Assembly (NCBI GenBank): GCA_938092015.1
Contig: CALKOT010000051.1
Span: 1-63,121 of the forward strand
Reading direction: 5' to 3'
Length of the DNA stretch: 63,121 bases
From: an uncultured Paracoccaceae bacterium
GTDB lineage: Bacteria > Pseudomonadota > Alphaproteobacteria > Rhodobacterales > Rhodobacteraceae
Shown: piece by piece, positions 38,944-48,532 of the stretch
How positions within the stretch are numbered: the stretch's first letter is position 1
How the letters are laid out: each line of letters starts with the position of its first letter
The notes under the pieces: model-generated
What the model was told of the DNA's origin: nothing
The model's input: the letters and a program-made list of their open reading frames with translations, nothing else
Database searches by the model: none
Made by a program: the position numbers and the translations under genes

Positions 38944-40086
38944 ATGGATGCTTCAGTGAACAGCCTCGGCTTCGCCAAAGCCCCCGCAGATACGCGGGTC
39001 GTCGTCGCCATGTCTGGGGGCGTCGACAGTTCTGTCGTGGCCGCACAGCTGGCATCGGAAGGCTATGATGTCGTCGGCGTCACGCTGCAGCTATATGACC
39101 ACAGCGCAGCGCTGGCCAAAAAGGGCGCATGTTGCGCCGGTCAAGACATCCACGATGCGCGGCGTGTGAGTGAGGAGATGGGCTTTCCTCACTATGTCCT
39201 CGACTATGAAAGCAAGTTCCGCAAAGCGGTAATTGATGAGTTTGCCGACCAGTATCTGGCAGGCGCGACGCCGATACCGTGCGTGCGTTGCAATCAGACT
39301 GTCAAGTTCCGCGATTTACTGGCGACGGCAAAGGATTTGGATGCCGACTGTCTTGCGACCGGTCACTACATCCAGCGCAAAGAAGGTCCGACTGGCGCAG
39401 AACTCCATCGCGCAGCAGACGCTAATCGCGATCAAAGTTACTTCCTGTTCGCCACGACACAGGAGCAGCTGGATTTCCTGCGCTTTCCCCTAGGCCACCT
39501 GCCATCCAAAGATGACACGCGGGCGCTAGCAGCCAAGTATGGCCTGCCGGTTGCAGACAAGCCTGACAGCCAGGACATCTGCTTTGTGCCGAACGGTAAC
39601 TACGCAGACGTGATCCAGAAGATCCGGCCAGACAGCGCACAGCCCGGCGAGATCGTGCATCTCGACGGCCGTGTGCTGGGCGAACATCCGGGCGTCATTC
39701 ATTACACCATTGGCCAGCGCCGAGGTCTGGGTATTGGCGGCGGCGTCACCGATGGCGACCCATTGTTTGTGGTAAAGATCGATGCCGACGCCAAACAGGT
39801 CATCGTCGGCCCGCATGAAGCACTGGCGACGCGCCGCATTCCAGTCGCTGAGATCAACTGGATCGGTGCAACAGCGTTTACCGATGCACCTGAAGGTGGC
39901 TGGGATGTGCTTGTAAAAGTCCGCTCAACCCGTCCTCCGATTGAAGCATCGGTCTTCCCAACTAAAGACGGCGCGGTGGTTGAGTTGCGATCGGATGAGA
40001 TTGGCGTCTCACCCGGTCAGGCCTGCGTATTCTACGCGCCTGAAGGCGGACGTGTGCTCGGTGGCGGGTGGATTCAGCGCGACTGA
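38944..40086 (+). CDS. mnmA: tRNA-specific 2-thiouridylase
   Basis: This encodes 380 residues. The PP-loop [18 protein letters not shown] lies near 21-38. The catalytic Cys of [13 protein letters not shown] and of the [10 protein letters not shown] region form the alternating-disulfide pair. [11 protein letters not shown] lies in the central domain, and the C-terminal barrel ends GGGWIQRD. It thiolates U34 of Lys, Glu and Gln tRNAs. The last 13 bp overlap the convergent MFS gene. A diverged second copy of its 3' end lies beyond that gene, so this 3' end may be a replacement. Confidence 0.96.
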   Translation: MDASVNSLGFAKAPADTRVVVAMSGGVDSSVVAAQLASEGYDVVGVTLQLYDHSAALAKKGACCAGQDIHDARRVSEEMGFPHYVLDYESKFRKAVIDEFADQYLAGATPIPCVRCNQTVKFRDLLATAKDLDADCLATGHYIQRKEGPTGAELHRAADANRDQSYFLFATTQEQLDFLRFPLGHLPSKDDTRALAAKYGLPVADKPDSQDICFVPNGNYADVIQKIRPDSAQPGEIVHLDGRVLGEHPGVIHYTIGQRRGLGIGGGVTDGDPLFVVKIDADAKQVIVGPHEALATRRIPVAEINWIGATAFTDAPEGGWDVLVKVRSTRPPIEASVFPTKDGAVVELRSDEIGVSPGQACVFYAPEGGRVLGGGWIQRD

Positions 40087-41210
40087 ACCGCCCTACCCCC
40101 GAAGATCGATCCAATCAGCGCAGGCGCGATACAAAGCGCAGTGGCAAAACCAACCATGTCCAGGCCATGTTCCTTGAACACCCCCGCAAAGCCAGCGGTG
40201 CCACCGAACATCGCTAGGTATGACAGGGCGGAATACAGCCCCATAATCGCCCCGCGTTGCGCCGGGTCGACTGAGGTCAGTTTAACCACCAAAAGGTTCA
40301 GTCCGAGGTGATTGAACGCCCCCCAAACGAAACACGCGCCCAGCAGCATCACAGCGTAGTCTGACACAGTTCCAAGGATCAAATAACAGCAGAACAGCGC
40401 CGCAAAAACGAAGGGAGCCACGCGATCTGGGCCCGCCCGATCGATCATCCCGGCGATGAGAGAGGCTGAACCAAAGCCAACGCCATAGATCAGCGGCGCT
40501 AGCCCTGCTGCGGCGGCGGAGAACCCGAAAGCCTCTCTCAGGTGCGTGCCGACATAGGCGTAAAAGCCGAAAAAGGCCGTCATGTAGACGAATACGAACA
40601 TCAGCAATAGCGGCAGCCCCGGCAGGAAAAGCGCCCGAAACGGGGACGAGGGCGGCGCAGGCGTCCGCGTCCGACGCCCCACGGCCCGCATCAAAAGCAG
40701 CGTCACAACCAACGCGCCGACCGCCATTACGCCATAGACCGCGCGCCAGTGGGTGAATTCGGAGAACGCGGCAGAGAAAGCGACGCCGATCACCAGACTG
40801 ATCGTCCAGCCCGCCAGCACCTTGCCCATCGTCTCGCTCTCATGGCCAGGCTCCGCCACCTCAGCAGCCAACCCATAGGCAGCAGGCAGCGCTACACCCG
40901 CCGCCGCACCCGCAAGCGCCTGTGCGCCGCTGAGCATATAGACATGTGTTGCGCCCGCGCTGATCGTCAGCCCCAAGGTCAATGCAACAAGCGAGAGGAA
41001 CAGCGCCCGATCAAGCCCCAAACGGTCAGCCTGCGGTGCGATGAACAACGCGCCCAGCGCCGTGCCGATGCCATAGACTGATGAGGCCACCAGCACATCC
41101 GCAGGGCCCACGCCAAAGCTGACCGCGACATCCGGCGCAATCGGGCTAAGGACAAAAGTGTTGGTCCCGACGACAGCGACCGCCAGCATCAGGAGCCGGA
41201 TCAGAGACAT
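40074..41210 (-). CDS. MFS transporter
   Basis: This encodes 378 residues with twelve transmembrane helices. It has features of the drug/sugar-efflux MFS groups: [19 protein letters not shown] and [13 protein letters not shown] (motif A region) after helix 2, and a GYAxG-like GVSLPAAYG-type stretch in helix 5. The substrate is unknown. It sits tail-to-tail with mnmA and is followed by a second, degraded mnmA 3' end at 41288, so it appears to be an inserted module. Confidence 0.88.
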   Translation of the reverse strand: MSLIRLLMLAVAVVGTNTFVLSPIAPDVAVSFGVGPADVLVASSVYGIGTALGALFIAPQADRLGLDRALFLSLVALTLGLTISAGATHVYMLSGAQALAGAAAGVALPAAYGLAAEVAEPGHESETMGKVLAGWTISLVIGVAFSAAFSEFTHWRAVYGVMAVGALVVTLLLMRAVGRRTRTPAPPSSPFRALFLPGLPLLLMFVFVYMTAFFGFYAYVGTHLREAFGFSAAAAGLAPLIYGVGFGSASLIAGMIDRAGPDRVAPFVFAALFCCYLILGTVSDYAVMLLGACFVWGAFNHLGLNLLVVKLTSVDPAQRGAIMGLYSALSYLAMFGGTAGFAGVFKEHGLDMVGFATALCIAPALIGSIFGGRAVQSR

Positions 41211-41287
41211 TATGCGCCTTTGGGTATGCGGCTAGTGAGGACGCGATTACGGCGGCGTCGAGTCTTTGTCTAGCGATGCTGTGGGGG

Positions 41288-41490
41288 AAGGCTTGGCGGC
41301 GGCTGGGACGTGCTGGTGAAAGTGCGCTTGACCAGGCCGCCGATTGAGGGGGCGGTGTTTCCGGATGGCGATTGGGCTATGGTGGAGCTGCGGTCGGATG
41401 AGATCGGCGTGGCACCAAGGACAGGCTTGTGTGTTTTACGCGCCTGAGGGTGGGCGTGTGTTGGGTGGCGGGTGGATTCAGCAGGGGTAG
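41288..41490 (+). pseudogene. Displaced remnant of the mnmA 3' end
   Basis: The frame [20 protein letters not shown], then [20 protein letters not shown] aligns with the last 65 residues of MnmA ([20 protein letters not shown]...). A one-base insertion near 41417 then shifts the frame, and the next frame gives [22 protein letters not shown] and TAG. The nucleotide match to the intact 3' end is clear but diverged (roughly 70 percent by eye). It lacks the rest of the gene and a start. It marks the right edge of the inserted MFS segment. Confidence 0.9.
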
Positions 41491-41543
41491 CTTCGCGAGA
41501 TAGCGATAATGACATCGTTCAAAAGGCCGCCTAGACTAGGAGG

Positions 41544-42371
41544 ATGAACTCAATCGATTGGACCAATCAGCAAAACGACGCGATCGTCGCTGACTACTTT
41601 GAAATGATCCAGTCGGAACTATCAAAAACCAAGTACAATAAGGCTGCCCACAACCGAATATTGCAGCAAAAGATTGGCCGCAGCAAAGGTTCGATTGAGT
41701 TCAAACATCAAAATGTAAGTGCTGTCTTGAAAGGCTTGGGTGAAGTTTGGATAAATGGCTACAAACCAGCATTCAACTACCAAGCATCTCTAGTTGAAGC
41801 AGTAGACCGGTGGATGCATCTGCATCCTGAATGGATGATAAGAGCGCCCGCAACTGAAGCCGGATTCAATGAGGCATCTTCGCTCTTTTTGGAACCTCCT
41901 CCAACTTTACGGAATGCTCCTCCCCCTAGCGAATTAGAGCAAACGCTTGCCGTTGCTCGAAAGTTTGACGCTGCCGGTAGAGATGAGCGGAACCGAGCAT
42001 TGGGTAGTGCGGGCGAAGCGCGTGTATTCGAAAGTGAACGGCTTCATCTTAGACAACAGGGACGAGCGGATCTAGCTGGACAAGTAGAATGGACTTCAAA
42101 AACCCAAGGAGACGGTGCTGGTTTTGACATCTCCAGTTTTGAGACCAACGGAAAGCGCAGACTAATTGAAGTGAAAACTACAAACGGATGGGAACGCACT
42201 CCATTTTACATTTCGCGCAACGAATTGGCTGTAGCTGATCAGCAAAGAGACGAGTGGAAACTCGTACGTGTGTGGAACTTCTCAAGGTCTCCTCGAACGT
42301 TTGAAATTAGCCCGCCACTTGATCAACACGTTTCATTGACTGCCACCAGCTTCCAAGCAAACTTTCACTAG
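41544..42371 (+). CDS. DUF3883 domain protein, PD-(D/E)XK nuclease-like
   Basis: This encodes 275 residues. The C-terminal domain (from about 150) has NRALGSAGEARVFESERL, GAGFDISSFETNGKRRLIEV and KTT, with the Asp, Glu-x-Lys spacing of a PD-(D/E)XK nuclease, then FYISRNELAVAD, all typical of DUF3883. The N-terminal ~100 residues (NDAIVADYFEMIQSELSKTK) occur in restriction-related HNH or DUF3883 proteins. The DNA is visibly more AT-rich than the neighbours, suggesting transfer. No methyltransferase is adjacent, so a solitary defence or modification-dependent nuclease is a guess. Confidence 0.75.
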   Translation: MNSIDWTNQQNDAIVADYFEMIQSELSKTKYNKAAHNRILQQKIGRSKGSIEFKHQNVSAVLKGLGEVWINGYKPAFNYQASLVEAVDRWMHLHPEWMIRAPATEAGFNEASSLFLEPPPTLRNAPPPSELEQTLAVARKFDAAGRDERNRALGSAGEARVFESERLHLRQQGRADLAGQVEWTSKTQGDGAGFDISSFETNGKRRLIEVKTTNGWERTPFYISRNELAVADQQRDEWKLVRVWNFSRSPRTFEISPPLDQHVSLTATSFQANFH

Positions 42372-42390
42372 TAGTTTGCCGTGGCCATCT

Positions 42391-42452
42391 AGCCCGGAAT
42401 CAAGGGCGAAGCCCGCCGGGCCAGCGTCAGGCCGTCCCTGGGCCTGACGCTT
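42391..42452. repeat. Compound inverted repeats (REP-like)
   Basis: GCCCGG...CCGGGC arms flank an AAGGGC/GCCC pair at 42392-42421. Immediately after, AGCGTCAGGCC (42423-42433) pairs with GGCCTGACGCT (42441-42451) around GTCCCTG. More short GC-rich complementary arms lie at about 42525-42560. No gene fits 42372-42659, and the layered hairpins resemble intergenic REP-type elements. Confidence 0.5.
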
Positions 42453-42632
42453 CTGCAACGGAGCGCCTACTTCAGAGGTTGAGTGTGTTTGGCCGCCATA
42501 AAGTGCATCGAACAGCCGATGTGGCTTCAGCCCCCGGCCTGTCGCTGGCCGGGCTACCGCTGGTGTTTGTTGATGGGGTGGAAGGTGGGCCATAGGCTCA
42601 CTCTACGAGGCTTTGGTTGTTGGAGCGGATAC

Positions 42633-42652
42633 GGTGGGTCTGGAGACCCACC
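42633..42652 (-). terminator. Hairpin beyond the glutathione peroxidase gene
   Basis: GGTGGGTC (42633-42640) pairs with GACCCACC (42645-42652) around TGGA. It lies a few bases after the minus-strand glutathione peroxidase stop at 42660. There is no clean T run, so termination is likely but not certain. Confidence 0.5.
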
Positions 42653-42659
42653 CTTCGGG

Positions 42660-43187
42660 TCAGCTCTTGTTCAGTAGCTTCTCAATATCCCGCCGCACTT
42701 TCCCGCGATTAGGCCGATCACTCGACGAATACCCCGCCACGAACTCCCCGTCCGCATTCAGCAGGACCTTGTAGAAATTCCAACGCGGTTTGAAACGATG
42801 CTCCGCCTTCAGCCACTGGTAAAATGGGTGAGCGTCGTCTTCGCGGACGCCTGTGACCTCGGTCATTGGAACCGTAAGCCCGTAGTTCACCTCGCAGAAA
42901 TCTTTCACCTCGGCGTTCGAGTCATATTCCTGATTGAAGTCATCGGACGGCACCGCCAGCACGGTCAGGCCCTTGGGGCCAAGCTCATCCTGCACCTTCT
43001 GCAACCCCTCATACTGGTAAGTATAGCCACACATGGAGGCCGTGTTGACGACCAGCACTGGTCCGCCGCGATAGTCGGAAAGGTTGATCTCTCCACCTTC
43101 AATGGACTTGAAGGTGAAGTCTTCGGCGCTAGCAGCGCCTGCGGTGATGGCCATTGCGAAGATCGCTTTCAGGATGATGTGTTTCAT
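42660..43187 (-). CDS. Glutathione-peroxidase-family protein, exported
   Basis: This encodes 175 residues. The start MKHIILKAIFAMAITAGAAS is a signal peptide, so it acts in the periplasm. VLVVNTASMCGYTYQYEGLQ carries the peroxidatic Cys and the conserved Tyr in place of Thr, and RWNFYKVLLNADGEFVAGY holds the WNF motif with catalytic Trp and Asn. The Gln of the tetrad falls in the LAVPSDDFNQE region (FNQE). It reduces peroxides, probably with thioredoxin-like donors. The ATG four codons after the first in-frame start is preferred. Confidence 0.88.
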   Translation of the reverse strand: MKHIILKAIFAMAITAGAASAEDFTFKSIEGGEINLSDYRGGPVLVVNTASMCGYTYQYEGLQKVQDELGPKGLTVLAVPSDDFNQEYDSNAEVKDFCEVNYGLTVPMTEVTGVREDDAHPFYQWLKAEHRFKPRWNFYKVLLNADGEFVAGYSSSDRPNRGKVRRDIEKLLNKS

Positions 43188-43295
43188 GACCCATAACATA
43201 GGTGCTTCCGCGTCATCAGCAAATGTGTTGGCTCACATATGGACAGCGACCTCAGCGGCGGGCATCGTCGGCCCAAACATCCAACAGAGGTTCCT

Positions 43296-44675
43296 ATGTC
43301 CCACCTAGACGCCGTTCTTTCCCATCTTGACGCTGACCGCGACGCCGCGCAAGCGCGCCTTTTTGAGTTTCTGCGCATGGAAAGTATTTCAACCGACAGC
43401 GCCTACAAGGACGAATGCCGAAAGGCGGCGGAATGGTTGTGCGCGGATCTGAACTCAATCGGGTTCGACGCGAGCGTCCGCGACACGCCAGGCCACCCGA
43501 TGGTCGTAGCGCATCATGATGGGGATGGCCCGCATATGCTGTTCTATGGTCACTATGATGTGCAGCCGGTTGATCCGCTGGATTTGTGGAACGCTTCACC
43601 GTTTGATCCTCATATCGCGGAAGGCTCGCAAGGCCCGGAAATTCGTGCGCGTGGGGCTGCGGACGACAAGGGGCAGTTGATGACGTTTGTTGAGGCGTTT
43701 CGCGCCTACAAAGAGGTCACAGGAACCCTGCCCGGCAAGCTGACGCTGTTCTTTGAAGGCGAAGAAGAAAGCGGCTCCGCTTCCCTCATCCCATTCTTGA
43801 ACGAGCATAAGGATGAGCTGAAGGCCGACTTCGCCTGCGTGTGTGACACAGGCATGTTCAACGCCGAAACCCCGTCAATCTCAACCATGTTGCGCGGCAT
43901 GATGCAGGAAGAGGTCGTGATCAAGGCCGCTGACCGCGACCTGCATTCCGGCATGTATGGCGGACCAGCCCAGAACCCAATCCGGGTGTTGTCAAAAATC
44001 CTGGCATCCCTGCATGACGAGACGGGCACGGTCACCCTTCCCGGCTTTTACGACGGCGTTGCGCCGATTTCGAACGAGCTAAAGGCGCAGTGGGAGAATT
44101 TGGGTTTCGACGCCAAAGGCTTTCTCGGCGAAGTGAACCTGTCCGTCCCCGCTGGCGAACAGGGTTTTTCAGCGCTTGAACAGATTTGGGCGCGCCCAAC
44201 GTTGGAGTTCAATGGCATCGACGGCGGCTATACCGGCGAAGGCTTCAAAACTGTGCTGCCTGCGCAGGCAAGCACCAAAATCTCAGCCCGTCTGGTCGGC
44301 GACCAGGATCCTGCAAAGATCAATCAGGCGCTACGGGACCGGGTTCTGGAAATGCTGCCTGCAGACTGCGAAGCGGAATTTCTGATGGGCCGCCACGGGT
44401 CTGGCGGAATCGTGCTGCCGGTAGATGATCCGATCTTCCAAAAGGCCCGCAAGGCGTTGAGCGATGAATGGCCGCGCGAAGCGGCGTTTGTTGGCTGCGG
44501 CGGCTCTATTCCCGTCGTTGGACATTTTCAGGAAATTTTGGACATGGACAGCCTGATGATCGGTTTTGGCCTGGATGATGACCGCATCCACTCACCCAAT
44601 GAAAAATACTCTCTGACGAGTTTCCAGAAAGGCGCACGTAGCTGGGCCCGCGTAATCGACGCGCTTACAAGCTGA
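43296..44675 (+). CDS. M20-family peptidase (dipeptidase)
   Basis: This encodes 459 residues. The metal site motifs are LFYGHYDVQPVDP (His and first Asp), RGAADDKGQLMTF (bridging Asp), FEGEEESGSASL (catalytic Glu and ligand Glu), CDTGMF and the C-terminal IHSPNEKY His. The lid domain is present with HSGMYGGPAQNP. It hydrolyses dipeptides or related amides in the cytoplasm. The ATG at 43296 follows AGAGGTTCCT, a good ribosome site. The next gene starts within its stop codon. Confidence 0.9.
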   Translation: MSHLDAVLSHLDADRDAAQARLFEFLRMESISTDSAYKDECRKAAEWLCADLNSIGFDASVRDTPGHPMVVAHHDGDGPHMLFYGHYDVQPVDPLDLWNASPFDPHIAEGSQGPEIRARGAADDKGQLMTFVEAFRAYKEVTGTLPGKLTLFFEGEEESGSASLIPFLNEHKDELKADFACVCDTGMFNAETPSISTMLRGMMQEEVVIKAADRDLHSGMYGGPAQNPIRVLSKILASLHDETGTVTLPGFYDGVAPISNELKAQWENLGFDAKGFLGEVNLSVPAGEQGFSALEQIWARPTLEFNGIDGGYTGEGFKTVLPAQASTKISARLVGDQDPAKINQALRDRVLEMLPADCEAEFLMGRHGSGGIVLPVDDPIFQKARKALSDEWPREAAFVGCGGSIPVVGHFQEILDMDSLMIGFGLDDDRIHSPNEKYSLTSFQKGARSWARVIDALTS

Positions 44676-45712
44676 TGAAAACCGCTCTGATCATTGGCGC
44701 GTCAGGAATTATCGGGCGCGCTCATATCCGTAATCTGGCTGGGCGTGAGGATGTACGGATCATAGCCGCCTCTCGCACGCCTGAAGCAAACCTGCCCGAT
44801 AACGCAGTCGCCTATCCCGCCGATCTGACAACTGGCAATTTCGATCCTGCGCCGCTGAAAGACGTTACGCATGCACTCTATTGCGCATACGTCAACGCCC
44901 ATGGGTTCGAAGCCGACCGCGTTCCAAATGTGGCACTGATGAACGGCGCGTTAGACTTGTGCGAAGCGTGCCCAAACCTGACCCACATCACCCTGATGCA
45001 AGGGAACAAGGCCTACGGGTCGCATCTAGGCCCCTTCAAAACGCCTGCAAAAGAAAGCGACCCGCGCATCCAAGGCGGTCACTTTTACGATGACCAACTA
45101 GATGCGTTAACCGCCCGTGCGGACAAACGTGGTTGGTCATGGTCCGTGCTTCGCCCGCACGTTGTCATCGGGCCTGCGCTGAAATCGCCTATGAACCTGA
45201 TGGCGGTCCTTGGCGCCTATGGCACGCTACAGAAAGCCAAAGGCAAACCGTTCGCGTTTCCCGGCCCAGCGGCCGCGTTCACCCCGATCTATCAGGCCAC
45301 TGACAGTGATATCCTGTCCCGCGCCATCGACTGGTGTGGCATTGCAGAAAAGGCGCATGGTGAGATTTTCAACATCACCAATGGCGACTATTTCCGTTGG
45401 ACCAATGTGTGGGAAACCGTCGCCAATTTCTTTGATCTACACGCAGCCCCGCCACAGAATATCAAACTAGCGGAAACAATGGGCAACGATGGCCCTCTGT
45501 GGGCAAGGCTTGCAGACGAGCACAATCTGCTTGAGCGAGATCTCGATGCGATGGTTTCCTGGGGATTCGGTGACTATGTCTTTGGAACGACCTGGGACGT
45601 CATGTCAGACGCAACCAAAATACGAAAGTTCGGTTTTTGGGACTTTGTTGATACAGAAGTCATGTTAATTGACCGTTTGGAGCAGTTGAGAACGCTAAAA
45701 ATCATCCCCTAG
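44675..45712 (+). CDS. SDR NAD(P)-dependent reductase, PRISE-like
   Basis: This encodes 345 residues. The Rossmann start is ALIIGASGIIGRAHIRNL. DLTTGNFDPAPLKDVTHALY, THITLMQGNKAYGSHLGPFK (with Lys/Tyr) and WSVLRPHVVIGPA match the progesterone-5-beta-reductase/iridoid-synthase-like group of short-chain dehydrogenases, which reduce enones. The substrate is unknown. It overlaps the M20 stop by one base (TGATG), so the two are co-translated. Confidence 0.8.
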   Translation: MKTALIIGASGIIGRAHIRNLAGREDVRIIAASRTPEANLPDNAVAYPADLTTGNFDPAPLKDVTHALYCAYVNAHGFEADRVPNVALMNGALDLCEACPNLTHITLMQGNKAYGSHLGPFKTPAKESDPRIQGGHFYDDQLDALTARADKRGWSWSVLRPHVVIGPALKSPMNLMAVLGAYGTLQKAKGKPFAFPGPAAAFTPIYQATDSDILSRAIDWCGIAEKAHGEIFNITNGDYFRWTNVWETVANFFDLHAAPPQNIKLAETMGNDGPLWARLADEHNLLERDLDAMVSWGFGDYVFGTTWDVMSDATKIRKFGFWDFVDTEVMLIDRLEQLRTLKIIP

Positions 45713-46025
45713 CGTAGATTTTACCGCCCAAAACTGAACCTGTGACAAGAAAAGTATCCAACTGCACTATTCTGGGTTGCAAATGAGACGCGCAACAATG
45801 CATGCATGATGGGTCGTTAGAAGTTTTCCGCCCCACGGACTCTGACGACACTGTGGTGATTACGCCTGTTCTGAGTTGTGTGGAGTTCTGACTCATCAGG
45901 AGTGAACAGGTGCTTACCCAGAGGCCCTTTGCAATTATTGCGAGGGGCCTCGTTCATTTCAGATATGGCTACTAGATGATCTGCGCGATAGCGTGACACG
46001 CGTTTCATCAAAAAGGCCGATACCC
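45713..46025. other. Intergenic, one hairpin, no gene
   Basis: This 313-bp stretch is fairly AT-rich. Its only clear structure is GAGGCCCTTTGCAAT (45921-45935) facing ATTGCGAGGGGCCTC (45937-45951), an imperfect 15-bp stem followed by GTTCATTTC. It may be a terminator for the SDR gene or a small RNA end. No open frame with a ribosome site is seen. Confidence 0.5.
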
Positions 46026-46628
46026 GTGAACACCACCGCACCCCGCCCCGTGATCGTCGCAAACCACTATCAGAACGAAAACTGCCACCCCGATGGGAAA
46101 ATCAAGGTCGGCATTGGCCAAGATAGCGCCTGGCGGTGGGAACGTCTGGAAAACGCCAAAAGGCTTTTTGCAGCGGCGCGAGCGCATGGCGTGTCGATCG
46201 TTCATGTTCGACTTGCTGTCGATCCTGACTTTAAAGGCGTCGTTGCAAACACGGATCTTATCCGCGAATGGATAGAGCTGGGTGCCTGGCGAGAAGGCAC
46301 CTGGGGCGTTGAGTTTATAGACGGCCTGACGCCAGAAGCTGGCGAACACGTCGTCACCCATACCCGCAATTCCGCATTTCACAACTCAACGCTGGAAGAG
46401 GTTTTGTTTTCGCTTAATGCTCGCCAGCTGATTTGCTGTGGCGTATCGACTGCCTACACCGTGGAGGGAACCGTAAGACACGCAACGGATTACGGATACG
46501 AAGTGACCGTAGCCGCAGACGCATGTTCAACCACCACCCAAGAGCAGCACAACAACGCACTCTCAGCGATGCAGCCTATAGCGAACATCCGAACGGTTGA
46601 TGAACTGGTGAAGAGTTTCGCGACTTGA
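46026..46628 (+). CDS. Isochorismatase-fold hydrolase with altered catalytic residues
   Basis: This encodes 200 residues from GTG 46026, chosen because AAGGCC lies 8 bases upstream. The isochorismatase fold is clear: VIVANHYQNENCHPDGK at the N-terminus, VTHTRNSAF with the conserved basic/Asn region, and ICCGVSTAYTVEGTVRHATD. The first catalytic Asp is Asn here (ANHYQN for xDxQ), and the position of the nucleophilic Cys (TxxC) is Thr (STAYTVE), though Cys137 and Cys138 lie just before. It may not be an amidase. Confidence 0.78.
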   Translation: MNTTAPRPVIVANHYQNENCHPDGKIKVGIGQDSAWRWERLENAKRLFAAARAHGVSIVHVRLAVDPDFKGVVANTDLIREWIELGAWREGTWGVEFIDGLTPEAGEHVVTHTRNSAFHNSTLEEVLFSLNARQLICCGVSTAYTVEGTVRHATDYGYEVTVAADACSTTTQEQHNNALSAMQPIANIRTVDELVKSFAT

Positions 46629-46809
46629 GCAGGCCTACGAGACGTTCAAACACCCCTTACCAATCCTAAATCTGCAATTGACGGACTGAAAACCGCCCCA
46701 TCTGCACCGTGCACTTTCACAATTACCTCGATAAATGGGCAATTATTTCTACCTTATGGTAAAATTATGAGGTATAAATAGTCCGAATGTAGTAAATCGT
46801 GGGTGCGTT

Positions 46810-47070
46810 ATGCGTAGGATTGTATTGATTGCTGCTGCGTTGGTGGCTGGTGCGGCAGTGCTGGCTCAAAGCGACCAGTACACGTCTCAGCGAAACAATA
46901 TTTGGCTAAGCGAGACTGGGTTTGATGACCTCAAAGGCTACAAGAACGCCATCATCCTGGACACCAATCCCCAAATGATCCTCGCCAAAAAACAAGGTGA
47001 AGCCAGGCTGTGTCCAATGCCGGCCAGCCCGGGCGGCGGATGGCCACCTTGCTGGGTCGCAGCTGACTGA
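46810..47070 (+). CDS. Small secreted protein, unknown function
   Basis: This encodes 86 residues. MRRIVLIAAALVAGAAVLAQ is a signal peptide with cleavage after LAQS or similar. The mature part has two Cys (RLCPMPA, PPCWVA) and a Pro/Gly-rich end. There is no strong ribosome site and I do not recognise the family. 46629-46809 upstream holds no other feature I can support. Confidence 0.5.
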   Translation: MRRIVLIAAALVAGAAVLAQSDQYTSQRNNIWLSETGFDDLKGYKNAIILDTNPQMILAKKQGEARLCPMPASPGGGWPPCWVAAD

Positions 47071-47184
47071 AGATGCGCGCCACGTTTGGCGGTGTCCGAT
47101 CCAAGACAGGAACGCTACGCCAAAAATGTTTGACGCGTTTGGTGTCTTTGCATGCAATCGTGCTGGCGGCTGAAACGTTTGCTT

Positions 47185-48522
47185 TTAACTACCCAGACTT
47201 GGCAGCCACAGGGCGATGCCGGGGAACAGGATCAGCAAGAACACCAGTAGAATAGCACAAGCCATGAACGGCATTGCGGCGACATAGATATCGCGCATTG
47301 TCGTCCCGGGGGATGAGACGCCTTTCATAACGAACAACAGCAGACCGAAGGGCGGCGTCGTAAAACTGATCTCCAACGCAAGCAGCACAATGACCCCAAA
47401 CCAGATCAGGTCAAAACCAAGCGTGTTCGCCAGCGGAAAGAAAATCGGCACAGTCAGAAGCATCATCGACAGCTGATCCATGAACATGCCAAGCACCAGC
47501 AGGATGCCAAACATGATCAACAACATGGTCGTCGGGTCCAAATCAAACCCTGTCGCCCAGTTGATCAAACCAGATGAGGCCCCGGAAAACGCCAACAGGG
47601 CCGAGAATGTGGCTGACCCGAAGATGATCAGCAGCGCCATGGTAGTGACCTTGAGGGCGCCAGAGACTGACTTCACCATCCCGTCCCAAGTCAGGCAGCG
47701 ATAGACCGCCGCAAGCAGGATCACGCCGAGGCAGCCGAAAGCGGCGCTTTCAGATGGTGTAGCAATGCCGTACATGATGCAGAGGATGACGCCGATGACG
47801 ATGCCAACCATAGGGATGATGTCGACTGCCATAAGGCGAAGCTTCTGAACCAGCGTGACGTCTTCCACCTCATAGGAAGGCGCTGCATCGGGGTCGATCA
47901 GCGCCATGCCAAGGATCAGGATCACATAGAGGCAAGCCAACATCAGCCCGGGGATGACGCCTGCGACCAGAAGATCGCCGATATCCAACTCAGCCAGCGT
48001 CGCCAGCAACACCGCGAGGGCTGAGGGCGGGATCAGCATCGCCAAACCGCCTGTCCCAAGGATTGGGCCAATAGCCATGTGTTTCTTGTACCCACGCTTC
48101 TCCATCTCAGGCACCATCAGACTGCCCAGAAGCGCAGTGGAACCCATAGAAGAGCCGGAAAGCGTCGCAAACGCCGTGCCCCCTGCTACAGTTACAAATG
48201 AAAGGCGTGCAGGCAGTCGACCCATCAGCTTATCGACGGCGGAGAACATTCGGTTCGCGAGGCCGGTGAAGAAGAATATCTCCCCCATCAGCAAGAACAT
48301 CGGCACCGGCATCAGGTTGAAACTCGTCACAGTTGGAATGGCGTTGTTTGCCAGCTGCCCAATCCCGCGCGACATTTGGGTGAAGATGTCCCCGTTTCCA
48401 CCCATAAAATAGGCGGCGCCAATCATGTTCGCGGCAAGGAACGCCAGTGCCACCGGCACGCCAATGAACATGAAGAACAGGATCATGCCCAGAAGGAAGA
48501 AGAGCGCCTCAAACCATTCCAT
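47185..48522 (-). CDS. TRAP transporter large permease (DctM), first system
   Basis: This encodes 445 residues and about twelve transmembrane segments. Family motifs include GVPVALAFLAANMIGAAYF near the N-terminus, GSSMGSTALLGSLMVPEMEK, LIPPSALAVLLATLAE and FGVIVLLALEISFTTPPFGL. It couples sodium entry to uptake of the ligand delivered by DctP. It is the last gene of a dctP-dctQ-small ORF-dctM operon divergent from the catabolic operon. Confidence 0.93.
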   Translation of the reverse strand: MEWFEALFFLLGMILFFMFIGVPVALAFLAANMIGAAYFMGGNGDIFTQMSRGIGQLANNAIPTVTSFNLMPVPMFLLMGEIFFFTGLANRMFSAVDKLMGRLPARLSFVTVAGGTAFATLSGSSMGSTALLGSLMVPEMEKRGYKKHMAIGPILGTGGLAMLIPPSALAVLLATLAELDIGDLLVAGVIPGLMLACLYVILILGMALIDPDAAPSYEVEDVTLVQKLRLMAVDIIPMVGIVIGVILCIMYGIATPSESAAFGCLGVILLAAVYRCLTWDGMVKSVSGALKVTTMALLIIFGSATFSALLAFSGASSGLINWATGFDLDPTTMLLIMFGILLVLGMFMDQLSMMLLTVPIFFPLANTLGFDLIWFGVIVLLALEISFTTPPFGLLLFVMKGVSSPGTTMRDIYVAAMPFMACAILLVFLLILFPGIALWLPSLGS

Positions 48523-48532
48523 CGCTCAGCCC

